Of a stretch of DNA of 46,705 nt, positions 1-10,800 are shown piece by piece (position 1 is the first letter of the stretch; every line of letters starts with the position of its first letter). Location: NCBI RefSeq assembly GCF_030056665.1, contig NZ_JASHIG010000046.1, one strand, 5' to 3'. The stretch comes from Flectobacillus roseus. GTDB taxonomy: Bacteria > Bacteroidota > Bacteroidia > Cytophagales > Spirosomataceae. The translations under genes were made by a program, and so were the position numbers. The notes beneath the pieces were generated by a model that worked only from the letters and a program-made list of their open reading frames with translations, was not told the DNA's origin and did not search any database.

Positions 1-2828
1 CAGGCACTTGGTTGAGTAGGTGTACCCAAACTTAATATCACGGCACCTGGATCATTCAAACTTGTACTAACACTATTTGATACACAACCTGAACTAGTCA
101 CACGAATATTGGTGTAATCTCCACGAATAAGACCCGAAAGTGTATATGAAACACCCGTAGAAGTAAAGCTCACAGGAGTTTGAGCTATTCCATCTTTCAT
201 ATAATTAAGTATATATGAGGTAGAAGGCGCCAACCCTGTCAATGTAAATGAACCATCATTTGCAGAACATGCCGTCGGGTTTGTTTTAGCAGATAATGAA
301 ATGGTAGCTGTAATTGGGTCAGATAAAACTTTACTTAATGCATTGGATGTACAACCCAAACTACTTACTGTTATACCTGTATAATTTCCAGATGTCAAGT
401 TGCTAATTGTATAAGTACTACCTGATGCGGTAAATACAACTGGTGTTAAACCTGTACCATTAAGCATGTAGTTTAAGGTATATTGAGTACCAGAAACTAA
501 ACCACTCATCTGTATAAATCCATCATTTAGCCCACAAGCACTTGGATTTTGGCTAGCACCAATACTGATTGTAGCTGTAACTGGATCGGAAAGAACAACT
601 GAAACTCCAGCAATTATACCTGTTGTACAAGTTGTCGATTCATTAATAATGGTAAAGTTTGTATAAGTCCCAGCACTGATATTTGATAGTGTCAGACATC
701 CTGTACCATCAGCTAATAAAGCTACAGGACTCTGTGAAACGCCATTTTTTGAATAGGCTACACTATAAGAAATACCAGAAGTAAGTCCACATATTTTAAT
801 AGAGCCATTTGAACCTAAGCAGGTACTAGGATCTACTTTTGTGAAATTACTAGACGCTAATGTTGGCATTGTATTCACAGTTACAGTAACACTACTTGCT
901 GGGCTTTTACAAGTACCATTCACACAAGCACCATAATAGGTAGTCGTTGTCGTTGGGCTTACCGTAGAACTTGCTAACGCTGTCCCCGTCAAACCTGAAT
1001 CGGTGTACCATGACAAAGTACCTGCAGCACAAGTAGCACTTAGCACACTACTTGAACCTGAACAAATCGAACTTGGACTTGCCAATGCACTCGTTGGTGC
1101 TAATGGTGTAGCAGTCACTGTTACAGTAACACTACTTGCTGGGCTTTTACAAGTACCATTCATACAAGCGCCATAATACGTAGTCGTTGTCGTTGGGCTT
1201 ACCGTGGAACTTGCTAAAGCTGTCCCCGTCAAACCTGAATCGGTGTACCATGACAAAGTACCTGTAGCACAGGTAGCACTTAGCACACTACTTGAACCTG
1301 AACAAATCGAACTTGGACTTGCCAAAGCACTCGTTGGTGCCAATGGTGTAGCAGTCACTGTTACAGTAACACTACTTGCTGGGCTTTTACAAGTACCATT
1401 CACACAAGCACCATAATAGGTAGTCGTTGTCGTTGGGCTAACTGTTGAACTAGCTAAGGCTGTCCCTGTCAAACCTGAATCTGTATACCATGATAACGTT
1501 CCTGCTGCACAAGTTGCGCTCAAGACACTACTAGAACCTGAACAAATCGAACTTGGACTTGCAGAGGCACTCGTTGGTGCCAATGGCGTCGCAGTCACTG
1601 TAACTGTAACGCTACTCGCTGGACTTTTGCAAGTACCATTCACACAAGCACCATAATAGGTAGTCGTTGTCGTTGGGCTTACCGTAGAACTTGCTAACGC
1701 TGTCCCCGTCAAACCTGAATCGGTGTACCATAACAAAGTGCCTGCAGCACAAGTAGCACTTAGCACACTACTTGAACCTGAACAAATCGCACTTGGACTT
1801 GCCAATGCACTCGTTGGTGCCAATGGTGTAGCTGTCACTGTTACAGTAACACTACTTGCTGGGCTTTTACAAGTACCATTCACACAAGCGCCATAATATG
1901 TAGTCGTTGTCGTTGGACTTACCGTAGAACTTGCTAAAGCTGTCCCTGTCAAACCTGAATCTGTATACCATGATAATGTTCCTGCTGCACAAGTTGCACT
2001 TAATACACTACTAGAACCTGAACAAATCGAACTTGGACTTGCAGAGGCACTCGTTGGTGCCAATGGCGTCGCAGTCACTGTAACTGTAACACTACTCGCT
2101 GGGCTTTTACAAGTACCATTTACACAAGCACCATAATAAGTCGTCGTAGTCGTTGGGCTAACTGTTGAACTAGCTAAGGCTGCCCCTGTTAATCCTGAAT
2201 CTGTATACCATGATAACGTTCCTGTTGCACAAGTTGCGCTCAAGACACTACTAGAACCTGAACAGATCGAACTTGGACTTGCAGATGCACTCGTTGGTGC
2301 CAATGGTAAAGGTGACTGTACTACAACGATTACAGCACTGACTACGGAATAACATCCTGAAACATCTCTATAAGTTACATAATAACTGGTGGGTGTTGCA
2401 GAAGGAGTTACAAGAGTATTGGAAAGCCTGTTTGCATCTGAAACTGTTGCACTAGTATGAATTGAGACATAGGCATTTGTTGGTTTATTTGTACTATCAA
2501 CTTGAGCCTTCAAGTTGATAGTTGATGAAACACAGTCGTTTGTAACGACTTTCAGTGGGGTCGGGTTACTGTAACATCCTGATCCGTAATTGTAAACAGC
2601 ATAATATAGTCCTGGACTAGCCACTTGAGATTGACCTAAAGTCATCAAGTTTCCAGAGGATACAGGAAGTGCATTATGCCATTCAAAGGTAACGCCAGAT
2701 GGAACAGACGATGGATTATAAGTCGTAATATCAACATTCGGAGCCTGAGCAAAAGATATCCCCGAAAATGCTAATATCAACCCTAAGGACTGAATAATCC
2801 AACCTTTGTAAAAGGATAGTAGCTTCAT
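1..2828 (-). CDS. Large secreted Ig-like repeat protein, 3' end beyond the window
   Basis: The frame opens with ATG at 2828 and stays open to the left edge, about 942 codons, so the C-terminus is missing. The N-terminus (MKLLSFYKGW..., cleavage near FAQA, about residue 28) is a signal peptide. A first Ig-like module follows, then about six tandem 80-residue modules at residues ~176-656. Each contains SWYTDSGLTG, TTTTTYYGAC and VTVTVTATPLAPTSASA and has four cysteines. From ~residue 656 there are three ~93-residue modules of SprB-like character with SDPITATIS linkers. It starts 30 bp after the stop of the upstream gene, so co-transcription is likely. Its likely role is as a surface adhesin or a cargo of the type IX secretion system; this is inferred from repeat content only. 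The sorting domain cannot be seen. The 240-bp DNA repeats are very similar and could recombine. Confidence 0.85.
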   Translation of the reverse strand, partial: MKLLSFYKGWIIQSLGLILAFSGISFAQAPNVDITTYNPSSVPSGVTFEWHNALPVSSGNLMTLGQSQVASPGLYYAVYNYGSGCYSNPTPLKVVTNDCVSSTINLKAQVDSTNKPTNAYVSIHTSATVSDANRLSNTLVTPSATPTSYYVTYRDVSGCYSVVSAVIVVVQSPLPLAPTSASASPSSICSGSSSVLSATCATGTLSWYTDSGLTGAALASSTVSPTTTTTYYGACVNGTCKSPASSVTVTVTATPLAPTSASASPSSICSGSSSVLSATCAAGTLSWYTDSGLTGTALASSTVSPTTTTTYYGACVNGTCKSPASSVTVTVTATPLAPTSALASPSAICSGSSSVLSATCAAGTLLWYTDSGLTGTALASSTVSPTTTTTYYGACVNGTCKSPASSVTVTVTATPLAPTSASASPSSICSGSSSVLSATCAAGTLSWYTDSGLTGTALASSTVSPTTTTTYYGACVNGTCKSPASSVTVTVTATPLAPTSALASPSSICSGSSSVLSATCATGTLSWYTDSGLTGTALASSTVSPTTTTTYYGACMNGTCKSPASSVTVTVTATPLAPTSALASPSSICSGSSSVLSATCAAGTLSWYTDSGLTGTALASSTVSPTTTTTYYGACVNGTCKSPASSVTVTVNTMPTLASSNFTKVDPSTCLGSNGSIKICGLTSGISYSVAYSKNGVSQSPVALLADGTGCLTLSNISAGTYTNFTIINESTTCTTGIIAGVSVVLSDPVTATISIGASQNPSACGLNDGFIQMSGLVSGTQYTLNYMLNGTGLTPVVFTASGSTYTISNLTSGNYTGITVSSLGCTSNALSKVLSDPITATISLSAKTNPTACSANDGSFTLTGLAPSTSYILNYMKDGIAQTPVSFTSTGVSYTLSGLIRGDYTNIRVTSSGCVSNSVSTSLNDPGAVILSLGTPTQPSA
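861..2300 (-). repeat. Six tandem 240-bp coding repeats
   Basis: The marker 'gggcttttacaagtacc' or a close variant recurs at 901, 1141, 1381, 1621, 1861 and 2101, exactly 240 bp (80 codons) apart. The copies differ by scattered substitutions only, so the reading frame is kept. They encode Ig-like modules of the edge-truncated adhesin. Confidence 0.9.
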
Positions 2829-2858
2829 AAATTTGATGATATAAAATGATAGATTCGG

Positions 2859-4724
2859 TTACTTAAGCGATGGACCTTGCGTTGGAATACAATCCAATGT
2901 CCATATATCCACGATTGCTTTTTTAGGAGATTTTGTTAAATCAGCAGTACAACTACCTGCACTACCAATTGTAAAGTTTACATTTGACAATGGACTACCA
3001 TCATAATTAACTGGTAAAGCAACTTGTTGAACACCTGTTGTAGTTGTACATATTTGTGATACTCCATTAGCCAAACTAAATCCACTTCCGCTAATAGAGA
3101 GAGGACTAAAACATCCAGCTGTAGTTACGTTTAGGGTTACAAGGAGTGTCTTCTGTTGAGGTGTCCCAACGATAGGTGCTGGATATATTTGTGTTTTTGA
3201 GCAATCAATCGAGCCTGCCACTGCAGGATTAACAATTAAACACTGAGGAATAATAGTAGAGGCATTTAGCATCACACCAGAAGGTACAGTGATATTACTA
3301 GCACTGTTGGTAAAACCGGATGGGGTTCCAGAACAAGATAAATTCGTTTGACCAGATACGTTGGTAATATCAACCGTAATAGTTGCACTCTGACCTGCAT
3401 TCAAACTTAAACTTGCTAAACTTACTGTAGATCCTCCTGCAACAGCTGTTACCACACCTCCAGTACCTCCTGTTATTGTAATATTTGGAGTAGATGCTAC
3501 CTTTATATTACTTGGAAGATTATCTGTGAATGCAAGTCCCGCTTGTGTAACTGCATCTGAAGCTGTATTTGTTATAGTCCATGTATATTTAGCAACCCCT
3601 CCATCTATGATAGTGGTTGGTGATAATGTTTTAGTCAGTACAGGAGCTAGGGCAACATCAACTGAAATAAAATAAGATCCACTAGCAAGCACGTCTCCAC
3701 CTGTACTAGCTTGCTGTAAGGTTACATCTATTGGAGTAGTAGAGGGGCTTAACTTTCCTGTCGCATCAAAAATATCAGCATCAAAATCCCAAGCCTCAGC
3801 AACTCCATAAATATGTCCAGCACTAATAGGATTTCTTGCAGTATAATTACCTGATATGGTTGGTCCACCATCTGCTGTAACGTTGTTATTGGCAGTCCAC
3901 GCAATTGAGCTATTCAGTGCGTCATTGGTAACTCCAGTCGAAGGGTCGGCTAAAGCAACAAGGGTTCCTGAGGTAGGGCCAAAGTTTAGCAAATCACTGT
4001 AGGTTCTGTCTCCATAGGTTCCTGTGACACCAACCACTGCTTTTACTGTACCACTACCTGGAACTTTAACTCCTGTTACGTTAGATGAAACAGTTGAGTT
4101 GATAAAATATTGCCAGTTATCTGCAACTGTCACATTTCTAAACTTTGAGTTTGGGTTGCTGTATACAACAATAATCGACCATCCACCCATGTAATCTGGT
4201 AGTGGCGTTGGGTCAGCCAAAATATATCTACCACCAGCTCCTCCTCCTGCCACACTCACGTAACCAGAAGCTGGCATAATAGACGTTATATCCCAAATCA
4301 TTTGGTGATAACTTGATGATACAACTCTATTGGCAAGACTTGTCCCTGAGGATAAAGTTGTGTAAGCCGAAGCTCCCGGAACTTTAATCTTAACAGAACT
4401 AAAAGCTGCTGTATTCGCATACCCTTGTTCAATGGCTAAATAAGCCTTTACAATGGTAGATCCTGCAGGAAGAATTAAATCAGCAGAGCTTGACATTGAA
4501 GTAGTAGCATCACCATCTATATCAGCAGTTAGCTTTGTGGTTGCAGCACCTGAGGTAGAGTAAAACCACGAGTTGCCAATCAGGGTCGCTCCTCCTTGTA
4601 TATTATTTTGGTAGCGAATAGTAGCAGTTTGACTGTGACCTTTAATAACTACTAAGGAGAGTAGAAGTGTAAGTAGACAAATAGACGTTATGCACTTACA
4701 TAAACTATAGTAAAACATCCTCAT
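2859..4724 (-). CDS. Secreted protein with DUF11-like domain and shared 116-aa C-terminal domain
   Basis: This is a complete 621-residue protein. Residues 1-32 (MRMFYYSLCK..., ending GHSQ) form a signal peptide. Residues ~33-360 are a large, mostly beta, glycine/serine/threonine-rich region with ADNWQYF and GGWSIIVVYS motifs. I do not recognise it beyond a resemblance to N-terminal regions of other bacterial surface proteins. Residues ~365-490 (LTKTLSPTTIIDGG, WTITNTASDA, FTDNLPSNI) match the DUF11/conserved-repeat type of surface-protein domain. Residues 506-621 are a domain beginning IDCSKTQIYPAP and ending DCIPTQGPSLK, which also ends the two neighbouring TSP3 proteins. No CHU_C or ordinary type A sorting tail is visible, so this domain may be the export signal (inference). 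It lies 30 bp upstream of the edge-truncated Ig-like gene and about 80 bp downstream of the frameshifted giant gene. Confidence 0.88.
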   Translation of the reverse strand: MRMFYYSLCKCITSICLLTLLLSLVVIKGHSQTATIRYQNNIQGGATLIGNSWFYSTSGAATTKLTADIDGDATTSMSSSADLILPAGSTIVKAYLAIEQGYANTAAFSSVKIKVPGASAYTTLSSGTSLANRVVSSSYHQMIWDITSIMPASGYVSVAGGGAGGRYILADPTPLPDYMGGWSIIVVYSNPNSKFRNVTVADNWQYFINSTVSSNVTGVKVPGSGTVKAVVGVTGTYGDRTYSDLLNFGPTSGTLVALADPSTGVTNDALNSSIAWTANNNVTADGGPTISGNYTARNPISAGHIYGVAEAWDFDADIFDATGKLSPSTTPIDVTLQQASTGGDVLASGSYFISVDVALAPVLTKTLSPTTIIDGGVAKYTWTITNTASDAVTQAGLAFTDNLPSNIKVASTPNITITGGTGGVVTAVAGGSTVSLASLSLNAGQSATITVDITNVSGQTNLSCSGTPSGFTNSASNITVPSGVMLNASTIIPQCLIVNPAVAGSIDCSKTQIYPAPIVGTPQQKTLLVTLNVTTAGCFSPLSISGSGFSLANGVSQICTTTTGVQQVALPVNYDGSPLSNVNFTIGSAGSCTADLTKSPKKAIVDIWTLDCIPTQGPSLK

Positions 4725-4773
4725 TTTTTTTGATTGTTTGGAGATTTAACATAAAATATCTTAGGCAATGATA

Positions 4774-4798
4774 TTGGAGTATTCGAGGAATACTCCAA
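4774..4798 (-). terminator. Perfect 11-bp hairpin after the giant TSP3 gene
   Basis: TTGGAGTATTC (4774-4784), a 3-nt loop, then GAATACTCCAA (4788-4798) form a perfect stem just beyond the stop codon at 4804. There is no clear T-run on the minus strand, so termination may be partial and could attenuate the downstream 621-residue gene. The paralogous gene end at 12939 keeps only one arm (CTCCAATACTT), so the hairpin is specific to this copy. Confidence 0.5.
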
Positions 4799-4803
4799 CA
4801 CTT

Positions 4804-7800
4804 CTATTTAAGTACAGGTCCCTGAGTTGGTAGACATTCTATTGTCCACATATCTACTACTGCCTTCTTAGCTGAACTTGTCAAATCCGCACTACAGCTA
4901 CCTGACGTCCCTATTGTGAAATTCATCGTTCCCAGACTAGATCCGTTATAGTAAACAGGTACACTTAGTTGCTGAATACCTGTTGTAGAAGTACATAATT
5001 GCGTAATTCCATTGGCTATACTAAACCCACTTCCACTTATACTTAGTGGACTAAAACACCCTGAGGTGGTTACATTAATGGTCACATAAAGTACCTTCTG
5101 ACCTGCTATTCCTACTACTGGTGCTGGATATAACTGCGTCTTTGAACAATCTATAACACCTGATGCACAACTAGCAGCTGTAGCTGTAATAAGCGTCGTT
5201 GGACTGTAACAGTTATTCGCTGAATCAAAGAACGAGGCATAATAAGTACCTCCAGATACGCTTCCTGGAGCAGATACCTTATTGGAACCACTTGCTACCG
5301 AACCCGTATGCCATGTCAATACTGTCCCTGCTGGTAAATTACTCGCCGTAATACTGGTCAAATCAATGGTTATAGAAGGACATACGCCCACTTTATTTGT
5401 GGATGATAAAACTGGGGCTACTGTCCCTGCTATACAGGATGGACAAGTATGAATACTCGTATTAATAGCATTGCTATATGTAGATGTATAATTAAGTACT
5501 CCATTATCCACCGCAGTTTCCAAACTATTCACTAAGCCATTTGATCCAACTGTACCAGTAAAGCGATAGTTCGGTACAACACTTGCAGTTGCTCCAGACT
5601 CATAGGCATCGCTACATCCATCCCCATCACTATCCAAATCCAATCGGTTAGGAATACCATCGTTGTCTAAATCCCAATTACATTTTGAAGTACTTATCGT
5701 CAACTCTTTTACCGCCCAATCATCACCCCAGCCACTCGACGTGGATAATGAACCATTATCCTTGATGCGGATATAATAATTACCCGTTGGTACAGTACCA
5801 CTAAAACTGATCGTTTGGTTATTAGCATCGGTAGATCCATTTGAGCTGTTATCTTGCCATATAAGACTTCCTACTACATTTTGTGAATTATCTAATATCT
5901 CAAACAAACCCTTCACACTACCTCCATAACTCGATACGCCCCAATCTTTGCGAACTATTGCACTTACAGTTACAGATACTCCAGTAGATGTAAATGGACC
6001 TAGCAAGGCAACTCCATTATGTTGACCGACCGTACCACTAGGATTAAACGAGATTCCTGTAGGTGTGTATGAATAACCAATCTGGCTATCTCCACTGACT
6101 GTTGTAGGAGCCGAGGTAAACTTGGCTGATGTATTCAGTTGATTATTGGTGACTGAACTCGCATCACAATCCTCTGTTGTATCCAATACTCCATCATTAT
6201 CATCGTCAATATCTATGATATCTCCAATACCATCGTTATCACTGTCTATACAAGCATTCAATGCACTGTTGTATCCATAAGAGGTGTATGTATAGTTTAT
6301 CAATCCATTATCCACTGCTGTTTCCAAGCTGTTCACCAAACCGTTGACTCCTACTGCTCCAGTAAATTGATAATTAGCAGTAGTGTTTGTTGTGGCTCCT
6401 CCCTCCAAGGCATCACTACAACCATCGCCGTCACTGTCTAAATCTAAGTGATTTAATTTACCGTCACCATCTGTATCTGTGGTACAACCGCCCTTAGGAT
6501 AGCTCGATGGATTGAAGGTTGTTGCAACATTTAGTCTAATCTCAGAAACACCACCATAATATGACGTCCCTGCAACACCAATCAAACGATAATATCTAAA
6601 TGCTGTAGTAGGTGCCAAGCTATTTGTAATCACAAACGTACCTGTTGTTGCTGTGGATGAAACAGCACTAGACAAATCAGTCCAAGATGAATTATCATTT
6701 GACCCTTGAAGTTTGAAAGTATTGGATGCACTACTCGAAATAGCCCATGTCGATAAATCAAGCGACATAGAACTCAGTGGAAATGCTTGAGGAGTAGATA
6801 CTTTATAGAGCTCTTTTCCTACCCAACTCACTGACGGTGTAAAGGCATTTAATGTACTTGCTGACTGATCGATAGTATTCGATACTACATAGGTACTGTA
6901 GGATGCCAATTCAGAACTTATGGTTTGTATTTGGCTAATTTCTGTTGCAGTATAAAAGCATGATGAAGACTCAGTTGCATCTAAAATGCCATCATTATCG
7001 TCGTCGATATCTACCAAGTCGCTAATTCCATCGTTATCTGTATCAGCACACACATTCAATGTAGCATCTAAAGCGTAAAGAGCATAGGTCGAATTATAGT
7101 TAACCACACCATTATCTGTAACTGTTTCTAAGCTATTTACTAAACCATTCGCACCTACTGCTCCTGTAAATTGATAGTTTGCTGTAGTATTGATTGTTGC
7201 TCCACTCTCTAAGGCATCACTACAACCATCTCCATCGCTGTCTAGATCCAATTGATTAGGAATACCATCGCCATCCGTATCATTACTGGTTGCCAAACAG
7301 TTGAATGATAAGTTGTCAATATATGTATAGGTATTTTGTACTGAAAAGTCGCCCCTAGTATTTCCAAATACAATGTGTATTCTATCATATATTTGAGTTG
7401 TAGTAATACTAGATGTGTATGTTTTCCATACTTGGCTACTACTTGAGATGGTATTATTAACTGTAAATGTCGCAAGTAATTGAGTTGTTGGTTCAGCAAA
7501 ATCAGCATCAGAACTTTTTAAGCCATAAATTTTTACGGTTTGGATGGTATTGGTGTATGGCGAAAAAATCACATTACCTGCATCAAAACTTAAGTTATAA
7601 GTACCTACTGGCAACGGACTAGTTAACGTATTCTGTAAATCTTCTCCTTGGTGTCCTCCAGCCCATCCTTTACCAACGCTACCACCTGTAAGAGCTGTAG
7701 AGGCTGGCCAAGTATCTGCTGGTTTATTAGAAGTACAAGCAGTACCGTCTGCTATCATCAATTGAGAATAAGTGTTACTAAGTCCGCCGTATGTTGTCCA

Positions 7801-10800
7801 ACCAGTGGCATAATTAACAGTCCCTGCTGCACTTAAATTAGGACAACTCGTGTAGGTTTCGAAGCTACCATTTGCAAAATTTGAACATACGGGACTTTCA
7901 ATAGTGTCTAAAATCCCATCATTATCATCATCTATGTCAACCAAATCTCCTATTCCATCATTATCTGTATCTGCACAAGCATTTAAAATTGCGTTAAAGG
8001 CATAAGGCTGATAAGTATAATTAATGATGCCATTATCTACAGAAGTCTCTAACGCATTAGCAAACCCATTGCTACCCATCACTCCAGAAAACTTAAAATT
8101 AGCGGTCTTATCTGTGGTGGCTCCAGCTTCATAAGCATCTGAGCATCCATCACCATCACTATCTAAATCTAAAGTGTTACTGATACCATCATTATCTGTA
8201 TCACAAAAAATGGGAATCGCTTGAGAAAAATACACTTCTTGTACATAAGGACTTGAGCTAAGCGTACCTGAGAGTCCAAAAATTCTATAATACTTATAAG
8301 CCGAACCATTCGTAAATGAAAACTTATTGGTAGTGGCAGCTGAACTATAAATACCTGATGTTAAACTCGCACTTGAAGCTGTGATGCTACTAGTCAAATC
8401 TACCCAAGTACTACCGTCAAAGCTTCCTTGTATTTTATACGTAGCTCCTGAGGTGATAAATGAACTTCCATTAGTAGCAAATTCAAATCCTGATAACGTA
8501 TAGAAACTTGGTAGCGTGAAGGTAGCAATAGCTTTATCAGTAATATCAGAACCAGAAAAGTAGAAGGTATTGGCAAGTGTATTATCCAACAAACTAGCGA
8601 TCGTACCTGTAGCAACTGTAGCACTAGTAGTAATACCAATGGTACTTTTGGTACTTGAATTGTTAAGATTTATCACACATGGTGCTAATTCGGTAATATC
8701 CAATACACCATCATTATCGTCGTCAATATCCACCATATCTCCTGTTCCATCACCATCTGTATCGGAACATAAAGCCAAACCATTTACATACGCATATGGT
8801 AAAGAGGTATAATTAATAACTCCGTTATCAACGGCAGTCTCAAGGCTATTTACTAAACCGTTTGTCCCTACTGCTCCTGAAAATTGATAGTTAGCTGTAG
8901 TAATAGTTGTAGCCCCTCCTTCTAACGCATCACTACAGCCGTCGCCGTCACTATCTAGATCCAAATTATTATTTACACCATCATTATCTGTATCACAGAT
9001 CACTGGAATTGCTATAGAGAAGCTACTTTCTCTCAACCATGGACCGCCAGATAATGAACCCGACAAGCCTAGTATGCGATAATATTTATAAGGATTATAA
9101 TTGGTAAATTGAAATTTGTACGTATAAGTAGCTCCGCTGTAAACCCCAGTGGTCAATGTTCCTGTAACTGCTGTTTGAGTTGTTGTTAAATCTGTCCATG
9201 ATATACCATCATTACTTGCTTGGATTTTGTAAGTAGCTCCTGCGTTAAAAAATGAATTACCATTTGTTGATATCTCAAAACCAGAAACACTATACATATT
9301 GGTAAGCTGATAGCTAAATATAGTTTTATTAGTAATATCTGCATTAGCTGTGAAATACATTCCATTATTTTCAGAATTATCCAATAATGTTTGTACAGTG
9401 CCAGAGGCTGGAGTAAGATCAGATGTGATTAATATCGTACCTTTACTTGATGCAGTGTTAAGAGATAATGCACATGGTGTCAGCTCTACTACATCCAAAA
9501 TTCCATCATTATCGTCATCTATGTCAACTAAATCTCCTATTCCATCATTATCAAAGTCTCCACAAACATTCAATGCTTTTACAGTACTGTATGTAGTATA
9601 AGTACTATTGTAATTAATAATTCCATTATCAACAGCCGTTTCAAGTGTATTGACTAACCCATTCGCTCCTACAACGCCACTAAATTGAAAATCAGTAATT
9701 GAACTAGTAGTTGCTCCTGCTTCTTTGGCATCACTACAGCCGTCACCATCCGAATCTAAATCCATCCAATTATACTTTCCATCACCATCCGTATCTCCAA
9801 CACTTGCTGCACAATCGCTAATTGGATACATACTTCTATTAAAAGTATTCATACCAAAGAACAGTTCTGTAACTTGCCCGTAGTGAGAAGTACCCGAAAC
9901 GCCATAAAGTCGATAGCTCATATATTTACCTTTATTTAGGGTAATAGGGAAATCATTGTTATATTGAGTACCCACTGTCGTAGAATCAAGTGGATTTGTT
10001 TGAAACGTATTGTAAGCATAGGTTAGCTGTGGACTTAAATCAGTCCAAGTAATACCATCTACACTTCCTTGAATTTTTATTACAGCGTTATTAAACATTG
10101 TATAAGTATTTGAAATATACTTTACATATATATTTGAAAGATCCATTGCTGTATTAAAATCTATTCTTAATATCTCTTTATTGGTAACATCCACAAAGTA
10201 CTTTAAATTGAAGGCCTTGGTTGTTAAGTCTCCATTCGTTAATGGCGTAACCATGTCCTCAATCAGATTATCCATGGTTATTTGTGTAGAGATATTGTAC
10301 ACGTATTTCTTCTTTAAACTGCTGTATTGATAATCTTTCGCTGTTAAAAAGCAAGAAGAACTTTCCACCCAGTCAATTGTCCCATCATTATCGTCATCTA
10401 TATCTGTTGGATCCCCTACACCATCAGCATCAAAATCGGAACAGGCATTCAACTTGTTGTTTAATGCCAATGCAGCGAAATCACTTAAATAGTTGGTATT
10501 TGCACTTTGTGTATCATTCGTTTCAAGTGAATTCGCTAAACCATTACTGCCAACTTGTGATGAAGATGTTGCAGCTAAGCTATCTGTTACCGCGCCAGTT
10601 TTTGTAGCACCAGGCACTGAAGCTTCATATTTATCATAGCATCCATCACCATCACTATCTAAATCAAGTGTGTTGGGAATACCATCGTTATCGGCATCAT
10701 CATAGTTCCCTATTTCACGGTATCTAAATGTACCATATACAGATCCGTACCCCGTAGAATCGCCTGGATAGCCATAAAGACCACTAAGAGATCTAATCTC

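Noticed and set aside
1204..1416. Short plus-strand frame in the left-edge repeats
   Set aside because: It is an antisense shadow of the 240-bp coding repeats on the minus strand.
861..2300. Regular repeats considered as a CRISPR array
   Set aside because: The 240-bp period, open reading frame and Ig-like translation show they are coding repeats, with no short repeat/unique spacer structure.
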